From positions 183,304 through 222,720 of the forward strand of contig NZ_CYTO01000024.1 of assembly GCF_001458335.1 (NCBI RefSeq): 39,417 nt of DNA, given 5' to 3'. Made by a program: the position numbers and the translations under genes. Source of the DNA: Cognatishimia activa. Lineage in GTDB: Bacteria; Pseudomonadota; Alphaproteobacteria; Rhodobacterales; Rhodobacteraceae. Below the pieces are notes generated by a model. It was not told the origin of the DNA. It saw only the letters and a program-made list of their open reading frames with translations, and searched no databases. The stretch's first letter is position 1. Every line of letters begins with the position of its first letter. Of the stretch, positions 7,771 through 16,387 are shown in pieces.

Positions 7771-9750
7771 ATGGCCGCAAAAGACAACGACGACCGTAAG
7801 CCCGAGGATCAGGACGCCGAGATTTCGCTCGATATGAGCCAAGCCGCCGTCAAGAAGATGATCGCTGAGGCGCGGGAAAAAGGGTATATCACCTATGACC
7901 GTCTGAACTCTGTCCTGCCGCCGGATCAGGTAAATTCTGAACAAATTGAAGATGTTATGTCCATGCTCTCTGAGATGGGTATCAACATTATTGAAGACGA
8001 AGAAGTCGAAGAAGAAGAGCAAAAGACAACCGCTCTGGTCGACACGTCTTCTGCCAACCGTGAAGTTGCGCTTGGATCTGGCACATCTGAGAAGCTTGAT
8101 CGCACCGATGACCCTGTCCGCATGTATCTGCGTGAGATGGGCTCTGTTGAGCTGCTGAGCCGCGAGGGCGAGATCGCGATTGCGAAGCGCATCGAGGCGG
8201 GCCGCAACACTATGATCGCCGGGCTGTGCGAAAGCCCGCTGACCTTCCAAGCGATCACCATTTGGCGTGACGAACTTCTCTCTGAGGACATTCTGCTGCG
8301 CGATGTGATCGATCTGGAAACCACCTTCGGTGACCAGATGGGGGACGATGGCGAAGAGGAGCCCGTCGCGGATACATCCTCGGCGGCCAAGCCTGAGAAG
8401 AAAGAAAAAGAGCAAGAGCTGGACGCAGACGGCAACCCGATTGCCGATGACGACGACGATGATGACGACGATCAGGCGAACCTGTCCCTTGCGGCGATGG
8501 AAGCGGCTCTGAAGCCTCGGGTTTTGGAAATGCTAGACCGGATCGCGGATGACTACGCGATGTTGTCTGAAATGCAGGATAGCCGGATTTCGGCGACCCT
8601 GAATGAAGACGACACGTTCTCTTCCAAAGAAGAAGACACATACCAGAAGCTGCGCTCTGAAATTGTTGAATTGGTGAACGAACTTCACCTGCACAACAAC
8701 CGTATTGAAGCGCTGATTGACCAGCTTTACGGCATCAACCGCCGCATCATGTCGATCGACAGCTCTATGGTAAAACTTGCTGACCAAGCGCGGATCAACC
8801 GTCGTGAATTCATCGAAGCCTATCGCGGTCGTGAACTCGATCCAACTTGGCTGGAAGATATGGCGCAAAAGCCGGGCCGGGGTTGGCAGATGTTCATGGA
8901 ACGCTCGGTCGACAAAGTCGAAGAACTGCGTGCCGACATGGCGCAAGTTGGTCAATATGTTGGTCTCGACATCCCTGAATTCCGCCGCATCGTGCAGCAG
9001 GTTCAAAAGGGTGAAAAAGAAGCGCGTCAGGCGAAGAAAGAAATGGTCGAGGCAAACCTGCGTCTCGTGATTTCCATCGCCAAAAAGTACACGAACCGCG
9101 GCCTGCAATTCCTTGATCTTATTCAGGAAGGTAACATCGGCCTGATGAAGGCGGTGGACAAGTTTGAATACCGCCGTGGGTATAAATTCTCCACCTACGC
9201 AACATGGTGGATCCGTCAGGCGATCACCCGTTCTATTGCGGACCAAGCGCGGACCATCCGTATTCCAGTGCACATGATTGAAACGATCAATAAGCTGGTT
9301 CGGACCGGTCGTCAGATGCTGCACGAGATTGGCCGCGAGCCAACGCCAGAGGAACTGGCGGACAAGTTGCAAATGCCACTTGAGAAGGTGCGCAAGGTTA
9401 TGAAGATCGCCAAGGAGCCGATCTCCCTTGAAACCCCAATCGGGGACGAGGAAGACAGCCAACTGGGTGATTTCATCGAGGATAAGAACGCGGTTCTGCC
9501 ACTCGACAGCGCGATTCAGGAAAACCTGAAGGAAACCACTACACGTGTACTTGCGTCCCTGACACCACGGGAAGAGCGGGTTCTACGGATGCGTTTTGGT
9601 ATCGGCATGAACACCGACCACACGTTGGAAGAGGTCGGTCAGCAGTTCAGCGTGACCCGCGAACGGATCCGTCAGATTGAAGCGAAAGCCCTGCGGAAGC
9701 TGAAACACCCAAGCCGCAGCCGAAAACTGCGCAGCTTCCTAGACCAGTAA
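7771..9750 (+). CDS. rpoD: RNA polymerase primary sigma factor RpoD
   Basis: The housekeeping sigma-70 factor, 659 residues from the ATG at 7771, which has AGGAG six bases upstream. Region 1.1 is followed by region 1.2 ([11 protein letters not shown]), then a non-conserved region with a run of nine Asp. Region 2 includes [19 protein letters not shown] and the -10 recognition segment [15 protein letters not shown]. Region 3 starts at IRIPVHMIE, and region 4 carries the -35 helix-turn-helix ([20 protein letters not shown]). Length and order match alphaproteobacterial RpoD. The upstream gap holds a GANTC cluster, and a perfect terminator follows the gene. Confidence 0.98.
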   Translation: MAAKDNDDRKPEDQDAEISLDMSQAAVKKMIAEAREKGYITYDRLNSVLPPDQVNSEQIEDVMSMLSEMGINIIEDEEVEEEEQKTTALVDTSSANREVALGSGTSEKLDRTDDPVRMYLREMGSVELLSREGEIAIAKRIEAGRNTMIAGLCESPLTFQAITIWRDELLSEDILLRDVIDLETTFGDQMGDDGEEEPVADTSSAAKPEKKEKEQELDADGNPIADDDDDDDDDQANLSLAAMEAALKPRVLEMLDRIADDYAMLSEMQDSRISATLNEDDTFSSKEEDTYQKLRSEIVELVNELHLHNNRIEALIDQLYGINRRIMSIDSSMVKLADQARINRREFIEAYRGRELDPTWLEDMAQKPGRGWQMFMERSVDKVEELRADMAQVGQYVGLDIPEFRRIVQQVQKGEKEARQAKKEMVEANLRLVISIAKKYTNRGLQFLDLIQEGNIGLMKAVDKFEYRRGYKFSTYATWWIRQAITRSIADQARTIRIPVHMIETINKLVRTGRQMLHEIGREPTPEELADKLQMPLEKVRKVMKIAKEPISLETPIGDEEDSQLGDFIEDKNAVLPLDSAIQENLKETTTRVLASLTPREERVLRMRFGIGMNTDHTLEEVGQQFSVTRERIRQIEAKALRKLKHPSRSRKLRSFLDQ

Positions 9751-9758
9751 TTTTCATG

Positions 9759-9789
9759 CGCCCCTGAGGAAACTCAGGGGCGTATTTTA
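9759..9789 (+). terminator. Intrinsic terminator after rpoD
   Basis: A perfect 10-bp stem (CGCCCCTGAG / CTCAGGGGCG) with a GAAA tetraloop is followed by TATTTTATTT, directly after the rpoD stop. Confidence 0.93.
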
Positions 9790-9803
9790 TTTGTGAGGCC
9801 CCC

Positions 9804-10070
9804 ATGTCTTTGCTCAGCAAACTTTTTGGTAAATCTGCGCCAGAAGCACCTGAACCCGTGAGCCACCAAGGCTTTCTGATCTTTCCAATGTCGCAAAAAG
9901 ACGGATCGCATTTCCGCCTTGGTGCGCGCATTGAGAAAGAAATCGATGGGGAGCTTAAAACCCACGACATGATCCGCGCCGATACGTTCAATACAGTGGA
10001 TGCTGCAAACGACGAAGCTGTGCGAAAAGCAAAAGTCTTTATTGATCAAATGGGTGAGCGGATTTTTTAA
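9804..10070 (+). CDS. HlyU-family protein
   Basis: An 88-residue cytoplasmic protein that resembles the HlyU family in its length and in the segments LLSKLFG, RLGARIEKEIDGE, HDMIRADT and the final AKVFIDQMGERIF. Family members are annotated as transcriptional regulators after Vibrio HlyU, but this short alphaproteobacterial branch has no established target. No helix-turn-helix is obvious by eye. It lies just beyond the rpoD terminator and so is probably transcribed from its own promoter. It converges with the GH16 gene. Confidence 0.75.
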   Translation: MSLLSKLFGKSAPEAPEPVSHQGFLIFPMSQKDGSHFRLGARIEKEIDGELKTHDMIRADTFNTVDAANDEAVRKAKVFIDQMGERIF

Positions 10071-10106
10071 AGTCGTTTGACCTGTTTGGACATGCGCTTG
10101 CGATGC

Positions 10107-10880
10107 CTAGGGTTTAAGGGCTGCCGGGAATATGTCCTTCGCATTTAGATCGGTGAACGGGATAAACCGAATGCTTTGAAAAACAGCATTTCCTGTTTGA
10201 GCAGGGGAAGCGTTTCCGGCCCAATCTGAAATGGATTTATCTGCCGCCCACAGGTTTGCAAATAATCTTCCCGGGATGACTGGCAGCGCGCTTTCTTGGT
10301 TGATGACTTCAAACACATCAATGCCATTCACGGACCAGATGATCCGGTCTGGCAACCAGTGAAATCCAAATGTATTGAACCCTTGGGCTGCGTCAAATCC
10401 CAGCTGGATGTCGCGTTCCTTTAGGACGCCATCTACAAACCATGCTGCATGAAGCTTAGTGGTGTCACGCCCCAGTATTTCGATGTCGATTTCATCATGG
10501 CGCGTACCGTAGTGCGGCCCTGAATAGATGAAAAAACCTGTAACGAGACCTGAGCCACGCGCTGCCTTGAATGTTGCTTCGTAATACCCGTAATGCATTG
10601 GGGCGTGTGTGCGTATTGAGGCTCCAGCGAAGCGGTTCGGACCGTCTTGATGGGGGCGTAGCAGCAAGTTCACAGTCGAAGCTCCTGCACCCTGCTTCAA
10701 AACGACGTTTTTGCGACGCCAATCCGTGTCAAAACTGGGGTGGTCGAAGTCGTACTCGGCCACGTACCAGCGAGAGGTTTCAAGCGCCTTGAAGGCGTCG
10801 ACAAAGCCGTCTCCTGCATTGGCTTGGCCCGCTGCAAGTGCTGAATACAAAAGGGTAGATTTCAGCAATCGTCTGCTCAA
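10107..10880 (-). CDS. Secreted glycoside hydrolase family 16 protein
   Basis: A 257-residue exported beta-glycanase. Residues 1-22 form a signal peptide ending ANA. The GH16 catalytic motif is intact in HDEIDIEILG, with nucleophile Glu130, Asp132 and acid/base Glu134. The preceding GYYEATFKAARGSGLVTGFF and the later FHWLPDRIIWSVNG are standard GH16 strands. Family members cleave beta-1,3, beta-1,3-1,4 or related glucans and galactans. Its small size resembles ExoK-type enzymes that trim the cell's own exopolysaccharide, but the substrate cannot be read from the sequence. A perfect TTAA-N7-TTAA CtrA-type box begins 16 bp before the start codon. Confidence 0.88.
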   Translation of the reverse strand: MSRRLLKSTLLYSALAAGQANAGDGFVDAFKALETSRWYVAEYDFDHPSFDTDWRRKNVVLKQGAGASTVNLLLRPHQDGPNRFAGASIRTHAPMHYGYYEATFKAARGSGLVTGFFIYSGPHYGTRHDEIDIEILGRDTTKLHAAWFVDGVLKERDIQLGFDAAQGFNTFGFHWLPDRIIWSVNGIDVFEVINQESALPVIPGRLFANLWAADKSISDWAGNASPAQTGNAVFQSIRFIPFTDLNAKDIFPAALKP

Positions 10881-10895
10881 GTGGAAAGTAAAAGG

Positions 10896-10910
10896 TTAAT
10901 CATTCGTTAA
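10896..10910. promoter_or_regulatory. CtrA-type binding box (TTAA-N7-TTAA)
   Basis: TTAA at 10896-10899 and 10907-10910 are separated by exactly seven bases, the consensus spacing for the alphaproteobacterial cell-cycle regulator CtrA. Four more TTAA tetramers follow at 10913, 10929, 10936 and 10959. The box lies between the divergent GH16 and yjbQ genes and is much closer to GH16, so GH16 is the likelier target. Binding is inferred from sequence only. Confidence 0.6.
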
Positions 10911-11000
10911 GATTAAGTGGCAAAGCGGTTAAAGGTTAACTCAAATTCGAATAATTGGTTAACGCTTGCCTTTGTGCGTCCCTGGCCGCAGGGTGCCGGC

Positions 11001-11417
11001 ATGCAAACGACGTTTAAACTTCAGACCGCTGGGCAGGGCCTTTATGAATTCACGCGACATGTTACGCGTTGGGTTGCTGAACAAGGTGCAGATGACGGGT
11101 TGTTGACCCTCTTTGTGCGCCACACGTCGTGTTCCTTGCTGATCCAAGAGAACGCAGACCCAGAGGTGAAGACGGACCTTCGTAACTTTTTTCATCGGCT
11201 TGTCCCGCCAACAAGCGACCCGTCCATGTCCTACCTGACGCATACCTATGAAGGTCCCGATGATATGCCTGCCCATATCAAAGCAGCGATGATGCCTGTA
11301 AGTTTGTCCATTCCGGTATCTGGGGGGCAGCTGGCCCTGGGCACTTGGCAGGGCATTTACCTATTTGAGCACCGCAATGCCCCGCATAATCGACGAATTG
11401 TCGGTCATTTAACGTGA
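11001..11417 (+). CDS. YjbQ family protein (UPF0047)
   Basis: A 138-residue protein of the YjbQ/UPF0047 family, some members of which show weak thiamine-phosphate synthase activity. The physiological role is not settled. Family signatures are HTSCSLLIQENADPEVKTDL and the C-terminal LALGTWQGIYLFEHR, both containing the conserved His and Glu positions. I chose the ATG at 11001 because it gives the standard family length and N-terminus and has AGGG seven bases upstream. A GTG at 10917 would add 28 residues inside the TTAA-rich regulatory region. Confidence 0.85.
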   Translation: MQTTFKLQTAGQGLYEFTRHVTRWVAEQGADDGLLTLFVRHTSCSLLIQENADPEVKTDLRNFFHRLVPPTSDPSMSYLTHTYEGPDDMPAHIKAAMMPVSLSIPVSGGQLALGTWQGIYLFEHRNAPHNRRIVGHLT

Positions 11418-11484
11418 GGTTTCCGCAGGATGTAGGGTATGAAAATCTTCTCTACCCAAATCCTAGCGTTGGGCCTATAGTGGC

Positions 11485-11542
11485 TGTGGATAACTTTGGG
11501 ATCGACCCAAAGATCACCGTGAAAAACACTGTGAAGAACACT
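11485..11542 (+). promoter_or_regulatory. nrdR upstream region: DnaA box, dyad and tandem repeat
   Basis: A perfect DnaA box in reverse orientation (TGTGGATAA, 11485-11493) abuts a 7-bp inverted repeat CTTTGGG / CCCAAAG (11494-11500 and 11506-11512). A tandem 12-bp repeat GTGAARAACACT follows (11519-11530 and 11531-11542). The nrdR ATG is 23 bp further on, with a GGGGG ribosome binding site. The dyad lacks a T-tract, so it is not a terminator. Function is inferred from position. Confidence 0.5.
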
Positions 11543-11565
11543 GAAATAAATTCTGGGGGACTGTC

Positions 11566-12033
11566 ATGCGTTGTCCGTTTTGCGGAAATATCGATACTCA
11601 AGTGAAGGACTCTCGTCCGGCAGAAGATCATGTTTCCATCCGGCGCCGACGCTTTTGTCCGGCCTGTGGTGGACGGTTTACAACCTACGAACGGGTGCAA
11701 TTGCGTGACCTCGTTGTGGTGAAATCCAATGGTCGTCGTGAAGATTTCGATCGCGACAAACTGGAACGCTCAATTCGCATCTCTTTGCAGAAGCGCCCGG
11801 TTGAGCCTGAACGCATCGACCAGATGATTTCTGGGATTGTCCGTCGGCTCGAAAGCATGGGCGACACGGATATCAATTCGAAGACCATCGGGGAGATCGC
11901 CATGGAAGCGTTGGCGCGGATCGACACCGTGGCTTACGTGCGCTTCGCCAGTGTTTATAAGAACTTCCAAGCCGCAGATGACTTCGATAAGTTTGTCTCT
12001 GAGCTGCGTCCGAATGTAGCCCCGGAAGAGTGA
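11566..12033 (+). CDS. nrdR: Transcriptional repressor NrdR
   Basis: A 155-residue NTP/dATP-sensing repressor of ribonucleotide reductase genes. The N-terminal zinc ribbon has Cys3, Cys6, Cys31 and Cys34. The ATP-cone domain begins at [22 protein letters not shown] (about residue 49) and continues through [12 protein letters not shown]. The length is standard. It is followed ten bases later by ribD, an arrangement common in proteobacteria. Upstream lie a perfect DnaA box and repeats, which could link dNTP control to replication initiation. No typical NrdR box was seen in front of it. Confidence 0.96.
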   Translation: MRCPFCGNIDTQVKDSRPAEDHVSIRRRRFCPACGGRFTTYERVQLRDLVVVKSNGRREDFDRDKLERSIRISLQKRPVEPERIDQMISGIVRRLESMGDTDINSKTIGEIAMEALARIDTVAYVRFASVYKNFQAADDFDKFVSELRPNVAPEE

Positions 12034-12043
12034 GCACCCTTAA

Positions 12044-13141
12044 GTGAGCAAAGCAGACCGTCGTTTTATGGCGCTCGCCCTTGAATTGGGGCGGCGGGGT
12101 CAGGGCCGTACATGGCCCAACCCGGCAGTGGGTTGTGTGATTGTCAAAGATGGTCGTGTGGTGGGCCGAGGCTGGACCCAGCCGGGGGGGCGTCCGCATG
12201 CAGAGCCTGTTGCCTTGGCGCAGGCCGGTGGCGCTGCGAAGGGTGCGACCGCTTATGTGACGCTGGAACCATGCTCGCATCACGGTAAAACCCCCCCTTG
12301 TTGTGAGGCGCTGATTGCCGCGCAAGTGGCGCGGGTTGTTGTGGCGTTGGAAGACAGCGACCCTCGCGTGTGCGGGCGCGGCTTTAAGATGCTGCGTGAT
12401 GCAGGTATCGAAGTTGTCGAAGGGGTGATGGCCGAGGAAGCCGCGCGAGACTTGCAAGGGTTCTTCCTAAAGACCGAACAGGGCCGTCCATTTGTGACTT
12501 TGAAGCTGGCGACCACATTGGACGGGCGCATTGCGACGGCCACCGGTGAAAGCCAATGGATCCCCGGACCAGAAGCCCGCCGTGCGGTGCATATGATGCG
12601 CGCGCGCCATGATGCGGTGATGGTCGGTGGCGGCACCGCACGAGCCGATGATCCTTCTTTGACCGTGCGCGATCTGGGTGTTGCATACCAGCCGGTCCGT
12701 ATCGTTGTCTCTCGCCGTTTAGATTTACCATTGATGAGCAATCTTGCACGCACGGCGAATGATATTCCGGTTTGGTTGGCGCATGGCCCCGACGTGGATG
12801 GCGAACTAAAGCGCACTTGGGAAGGACTGGGTGCAGAGCTTCTGTCCTGTGACCTTGAGGGCTCTCAGGTGTCGCCGAAATCCCTTCTGGACTCTTTGGG
12901 CAGCAATGGCCTGACCCGTGTTTTCTGTGAAGGGGGCGGGGCGCTGGCTGCGTCTTTGCTCAATGCTGATCTAGTGGATGAGCTGATCGTGTTCAGCGCC
13001 GGTAAGGTGATTGGAGCCGAGGGCTTTCCGGGCGTTGGGGCAATGGGGCTGGATCGATTGGCTGCGGCACCTCGGTTTGAACTTTCCGAGCAGCGCGCGT
13101 TAGGTGCGGATATTATGAGCGTCTGGCGGCGGCCGACCTAG
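12044..13141 (+). CDS. ribD: Bifunctional riboflavin deaminase/reductase RibD
   Basis: A 365-residue enzyme catalysing the second and third steps of riboflavin synthesis from GTP: deamination of the diaminopyrimidine and reduction of its ribose side chain. The N-terminal deaminase zinc site is His52-Ala-Glu54 with PCSHHGKTPPC (Cys77 and Cys86). The C-terminal reductase begins near PFVTLKLATTLDGRIA. The start is a GTG immediately after an in-frame TAA, ten bases after nrdR, so the two are probably cotranscribed. Its TAG stop and the kpsC stop share the palindrome CTAG at 13138-13141. No FMN riboswitch is visible upstream. Confidence 0.95.
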   Translation: MSKADRRFMALALELGRRGQGRTWPNPAVGCVIVKDGRVVGRGWTQPGGRPHAEPVALAQAGGAAKGATAYVTLEPCSHHGKTPPCCEALIAAQVARVVVALEDSDPRVCGRGFKMLRDAGIEVVEGVMAEEAARDLQGFFLKTEQGRPFVTLKLATTLDGRIATATGESQWIPGPEARRAVHMMRARHDAVMVGGGTARADDPSLTVRDLGVAYQPVRIVVSRRLDLPLMSNLARTANDIPVWLAHGPDVDGELKRTWEGLGAELLSCDLEGSQVSPKSLLDSLGSNGLTRVFCEGGGALAASLLNADLVDELIVFSAGKVIGAEGFPGVGAMGLDRLAAAPRFELSEQRALGADIMSVWRRPT

Positions 13142-15144
13142 CGCCAGAGGCTTGCCCGGCTTGCAAACACACCTTGGGTTTTCGAAAGTAAGCGGTTCGC
13201 TAGTCCGCGCCTTGGGAGTTTCCCTTCGGACAAGCGCTCTACGGCAACTTCAACAGAGCAAGGCAGTCCCGTCATCGGGTCGAGATAGCGCGGCGCATCG
13301 ATCAGTGCGGCGTGAACCAAGCCTTGGAGCGAAACCTCTGCTTGTCGGCGCAGCGGTACTTTGCCCAAGTCATTGGTCAGACCCCAACCAGCATAAAAGG
13401 GCGCGCCAAGGGTGGTGACTTTGCAACCACGAAGGAGCGCTTCGAACCCAGTGAGCGACGTCATGGTCCAGACCTCTTGCACCTGTTCAAGCAGCCAAGC
13501 CATGTCGGCGTTTTCTAAAACCACATCAGCGATTTGATCAGCATCGTCTACCTTGCCGTCTCGCAGGCCTGTCAGAACATCCGGATGCGGCTTGTAGATG
13601 ATCTTTGCATCAGGATTGGCGGCGCGCGCAGCTTCCAGAAGTGCTCGGTTGGTTTTGATCTCATCTGTTCCAAGCAGGATTGATGCGTCGTCTTCCACCT
13701 GTCCCGGTACCAAAATAAGATGGCCCTCTGGTAGCTCAGGCTGGTCCCCGCCGAGGTTATATTTGCTGAGGCCTTGCGCGCGCAGACGCTCAATCAGCTT
13801 TTGCGCGCGCAGATCTTGATCTGGGCGCAAACTCTCTCGAGCGGCGATATAGGCTTCCATATCGCTGGCATGGGTTGGGTCATAATAGATCCCGCTGCGG
13901 TCACAGATCATCGAGAGTGGGGGAACCAATTCAGCCCCCAAGCCACGAGAGCGCAAAAAACCGTCTTCGATGCGTGTACTGCCTTCGGGACCATTTTTGA
14001 TGCCCCAAGTCAGGGCAGGGCGGTGTTCACCTCGTCCCGTGCCGAACCGCATACGTTTGTAGCGACCAAAGAAAGCTTGAAAATGATGTCGCTTCCACAG
14101 GCGAATGCCATGACCTGTCCAGCCTTGGTGGTCTTCCCGCCAAGCGCGCGTCTCTGCTTCCAGTTGGGAAATCACATCTTCCAGCTCACCTAAGCGGTCC
14201 CGATAGGGATCATACCAGCGGGCATAGAGCATCATGCTTGCTGCAAAGAGCTGAGCTTTTGTTAGCTGACGATGGCGACGCGGGACTGGGCGCTCGTCCT
14301 GCGTTAGGCCCCAACCAGAGTAGAAGGGTTGTCCAAAAACGCGTGGTTTGTGGCCTGCGTAGATGGCTTCAAATCCCATTTGGGAGGATAGAGTGTAGAC
14401 CCCGACCGCGCCTTCAAACAGCACCCACGGGCTGATCGGTTGGTCCCAAAGGGAAATCCGTTCATTGCAATCGGCCTCCGAGAAATAGCCCGGCCGAATG
14501 CCGTTCTGCGTTTCGGGGTGGGTCTTGATCAAAACTCGCGCGCCGGGGTGTTCTTCCTGCGCCATGACCAGCATTTCTTTGAAATGCGCATCTCCGGCAC
14601 CGCTTGCGGTGACTGAGGCGTCTCCACGGGTTTGGTCGATGACAAGGACATAACCCGGATCTGGTGGAGCTACATCCAGCGGGTTTGCTGCGTATTTGGT
14701 GAGGTGGGCGTCTTTGATGCGCGCTATGCACCCGCGCGCGCGATTGAGCAGAGCCGCGTCATCTAAAGGGTGTGTCGCAAGCAAGGTTTCTAGCTCACTC
14801 GGGGTACTGGGATCAAAGTGCACGCCCTTATGGTCCAGAAATAATCCCACAGGAGGCTCGCCCTTCGCACCGGGAAAGAGCGAGCGCAGTGGGGCGTCCT
14901 CCACTCGTAAAATCTCAGTATCGCGGTCTGCGGCAATCTTTTCGCCGCGATGGGAGGTCGGGCTTTTCCCCCAAACGCCTACTAGGTCGTCGGGACCGGG
15001 AAGGCCAAGGCTGATTTGGTAACCGCTAAGCTTCAGAATACGGCGCAAGCGCCGTTGGGTCAGAAAACCACCATTATAAACAAAAAGCCGCCGGGGAGTG
15101 GGCTCCCCGGCGGTTTGAACGTTGTCCTCGTGAAAGAGGTCCAT
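13138..15144 (-). CDS. kpsC: Capsule polysaccharide protein KpsC (dual Kdo transferase)
   Basis: A 668-residue KpsC-type protein. Such proteins build the beta-linked Kdo linker on the lipid anchor of group 2 capsules, using two glycosyltransferase halves. The duplication is visible: RVEDAPLRS (80-88) and RIEDGFLRS (391-399), KTHPE (207-211) and KPHPD (518-522), and GQPFYSGWGLTQD (271-283) and GAPFYAGWGLTND (580-592). The start ATG overlaps the last base of the upstream export gene's stop (TAATG), which implies coupling. A frame extending 26 codons further upstream exists but lies inside that gene. A strong terminator hairpin lies within codons 11-21. Confidence 0.92.
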   Translation of the reverse strand: MDLFHEDNVQTAGEPTPRRLFVYNGGFLTQRRLRRILKLSGYQISLGLPGPDDLVGVWGKSPTSHRGEKIAADRDTEILRVEDAPLRSLFPGAKGEPPVGLFLDHKGVHFDPSTPSELETLLATHPLDDAALLNRARGCIARIKDAHLTKYAANPLDVAPPDPGYVLVIDQTRGDASVTASGAGDAHFKEMLVMAQEEHPGARVLIKTHPETQNGIRPGYFSEADCNERISLWDQPISPWVLFEGAVGVYTLSSQMGFEAIYAGHKPRVFGQPFYSGWGLTQDERPVPRRHRQLTKAQLFAASMMLYARWYDPYRDRLGELEDVISQLEAETRAWREDHQGWTGHGIRLWKRHHFQAFFGRYKRMRFGTGRGEHRPALTWGIKNGPEGSTRIEDGFLRSRGLGAELVPPLSMICDRSGIYYDPTHASDMEAYIAARESLRPDQDLRAQKLIERLRAQGLSKYNLGGDQPELPEGHLILVPGQVEDDASILLGTDEIKTNRALLEAARAANPDAKIIYKPHPDVLTGLRDGKVDDADQIADVVLENADMAWLLEQVQEVWTMTSLTGFEALLRGCKVTTLGAPFYAGWGLTNDLGKVPLRRQAEVSLQGLVHAALIDAPRYLDPMTGLPCSVEVAVERLSEGKLPRRGLANRLLSKTQGVFASRASLWR
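15082..15113 (-). terminator. Intrinsic terminator inside the 5' end of kpsC
   Basis: On the minus strand CCGCCGGGGAG (15113-15103) pairs perfectly with CTCCCCGGCGG (15098-15088) around a CCCA loop. C and TTTTT follow at 15087-15082. It lies 30 bp after the export-lipoprotein stop, but also 31 nt inside the kpsC reading frame. It therefore either ends the upstream message or acts as a translation-sensitive attenuator. Confidence 0.75.
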
Positions 15145-16292
15145 TAGCCGCCAGAACCAAGGGTTTGCAGCGAGCTTACAGATGTCGCTGACCCGGTGAT
15201 GGAGGAAATGGTTTTGTCCCAAGTGGTAAACGGCGCTTCGGTCACGTACAGCGTATCACCGTCGCGCACTACGAAGTCACGCGCGTGGAACATGCCGTTT
15301 GGTTCTGTTAAATCAAGCACATAGACCATACGCTGCGCGCCAATCAGGTCATCACGACCCAACACTTGGTTTGCGACAGGGGCTGCTTCATTGCGGAAAA
15401 TGAAGACACCTTTCGGATCTGCGGCGCCAGAGTTCAGGCCGCCCACTTGTGCGATCGCTTCGATGGCAGAGAGGTTCTGCGTATCAAACACGACGCGGCT
15501 TTGGGTGCCGGTTGCACCAAGCGCGGTGAAGGCGCGGGTGTCAGCCTCGACAAGAATGCGGTCGCCGCCGCGCAGAGCAATGTCCAAGCGCGGATTGTCA
15601 TAAAGATCTTGGAACCAAATTTTGCCTTTGTGGCCTTTGCGCAGGACGGTCACTTGCGCGGTTTCTGGTTCAATCGTCACACCGCCGGATTTCGCGAGCA
15701 TCGCTGCAAGGGTGCGGGTCGGTCGCTCGATCGGATAGACACCTTGAAGGCCTACGGCACCGACGACGGACACGGTTGCCCCGTCACCAGCCGCACGGCG
15801 GACTTCAACCTGTGGATCAGGCGTTTGATCTTCAAGCTTGGCTTTGATCACACGACGGATCGCTTCCGGCGTGTTGCCTGCTGCGCGGATACGTCCTGCG
15901 TATGGCACGAAGATAAAGCCTGCACCGTCGACTTGAACTTCTTCAAGAACCGCTGCCACTTGGCCTTCAGGCCCCAGCAAAGGTTTGTCGACGTTTTCCC
16001 AAATCGTCAGGGCCAAGACGTCGCCCGGTCGAATGGTGTCAGACCCCAAAGTGCCAGCGTTCTTGAAACTGTCGGCAAAGCCGAGCGCTGGTACAACAGA
16101 GGTTGCGCGGCTTACGCGATCATTCACAGAGACAACAAATGCGTCGCCTTCCTTCTGAACGGAGCCTGCGTAAATTTCGCGTTTGTTCGGACCTGGGCGG
16201 GGCAGGCCACAAGACGAAATGACGGCCAAAGCCGCAATAAGGGCGATACCCTTCGCCCAGCGTGATGCTGTGGGGGAAGTTTCGGATTTCAC
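15144..16292 (-). CDS. Polysaccharide export outer-membrane lipoprotein (Wza/KpsD-like)
   Basis: A 382-residue export protein. The lipoprotein signal peptide ends at the lipobox ISSC (Cys28). The polysaccharide-export domain starts at about residue 80 (IRPGDVLALTIWENVD...) and is followed by two SLBB-like beta-grasp segments, the first near VSVVGAVGLQGVYPI and the second near IEAIAQVGGLNSGAADPKGVFIF. Family members form the outer-membrane channel for capsule or exopolysaccharide. Its position between kpsS and kpsC suggests it exports the Kdo-linked capsule. The gene overlaps kpsC by one base. A 95-bp gap separates it from kpsS, so it may have its own promoter. Confidence 0.9.
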   Translation of the reverse strand: MKSETSPTASRWAKGIALIAALAVISSCGLPRPGPNKREIYAGSVQKEGDAFVVSVNDRVSRATSVVPALGFADSFKNAGTLGSDTIRPGDVLALTIWENVDKPLLGPEGQVAAVLEEVQVDGAGFIFVPYAGRIRAAGNTPEAIRRVIKAKLEDQTPDPQVEVRRAAGDGATVSVVGAVGLQGVYPIERPTRTLAAMLAKSGGVTIEPETAQVTVLRKGHKGKIWFQDLYDNPRLDIALRGGDRILVEADTRAFTALGATGTQSRVVFDTQNLSAIEAIAQVGGLNSGAADPKGVFIFRNEAAPVANQVLGRDDLIGAQRMVYVLDLTEPNGMFHARDFVVRDGDTLYVTEAPFTTWDKTISSITGSATSVSSLQTLGSGG

Positions 16293-16387
16293 TGCTCGGT
16301 CTCCTCGACCTATTTCTGCCTCGTTTATATTTTGGCGCTAAGTTACCCTAATTCGTGGATAAAATCCAGCACTAGACCTTGTGGTCG

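Noticed and set aside
8533-9462. Long 309-residue open frame antisense to rpoD
   Set aside because: It lies wholly opposite the conserved rpoD coding sequence, shows no family motif and has no ribosome binding site; it is a codon-bias shadow.
11519-11542. Tandem 12-bp repeat as NrdR boxes
   Set aside because: NrdR boxes are palindromic AT-centred 16-mers; these are direct repeats without that symmetry.
15366-16265. 299-residue open frame antisense to the polysaccharide export gene
   Set aside because: Opposite a clear conserved gene, with no motif or start signal.
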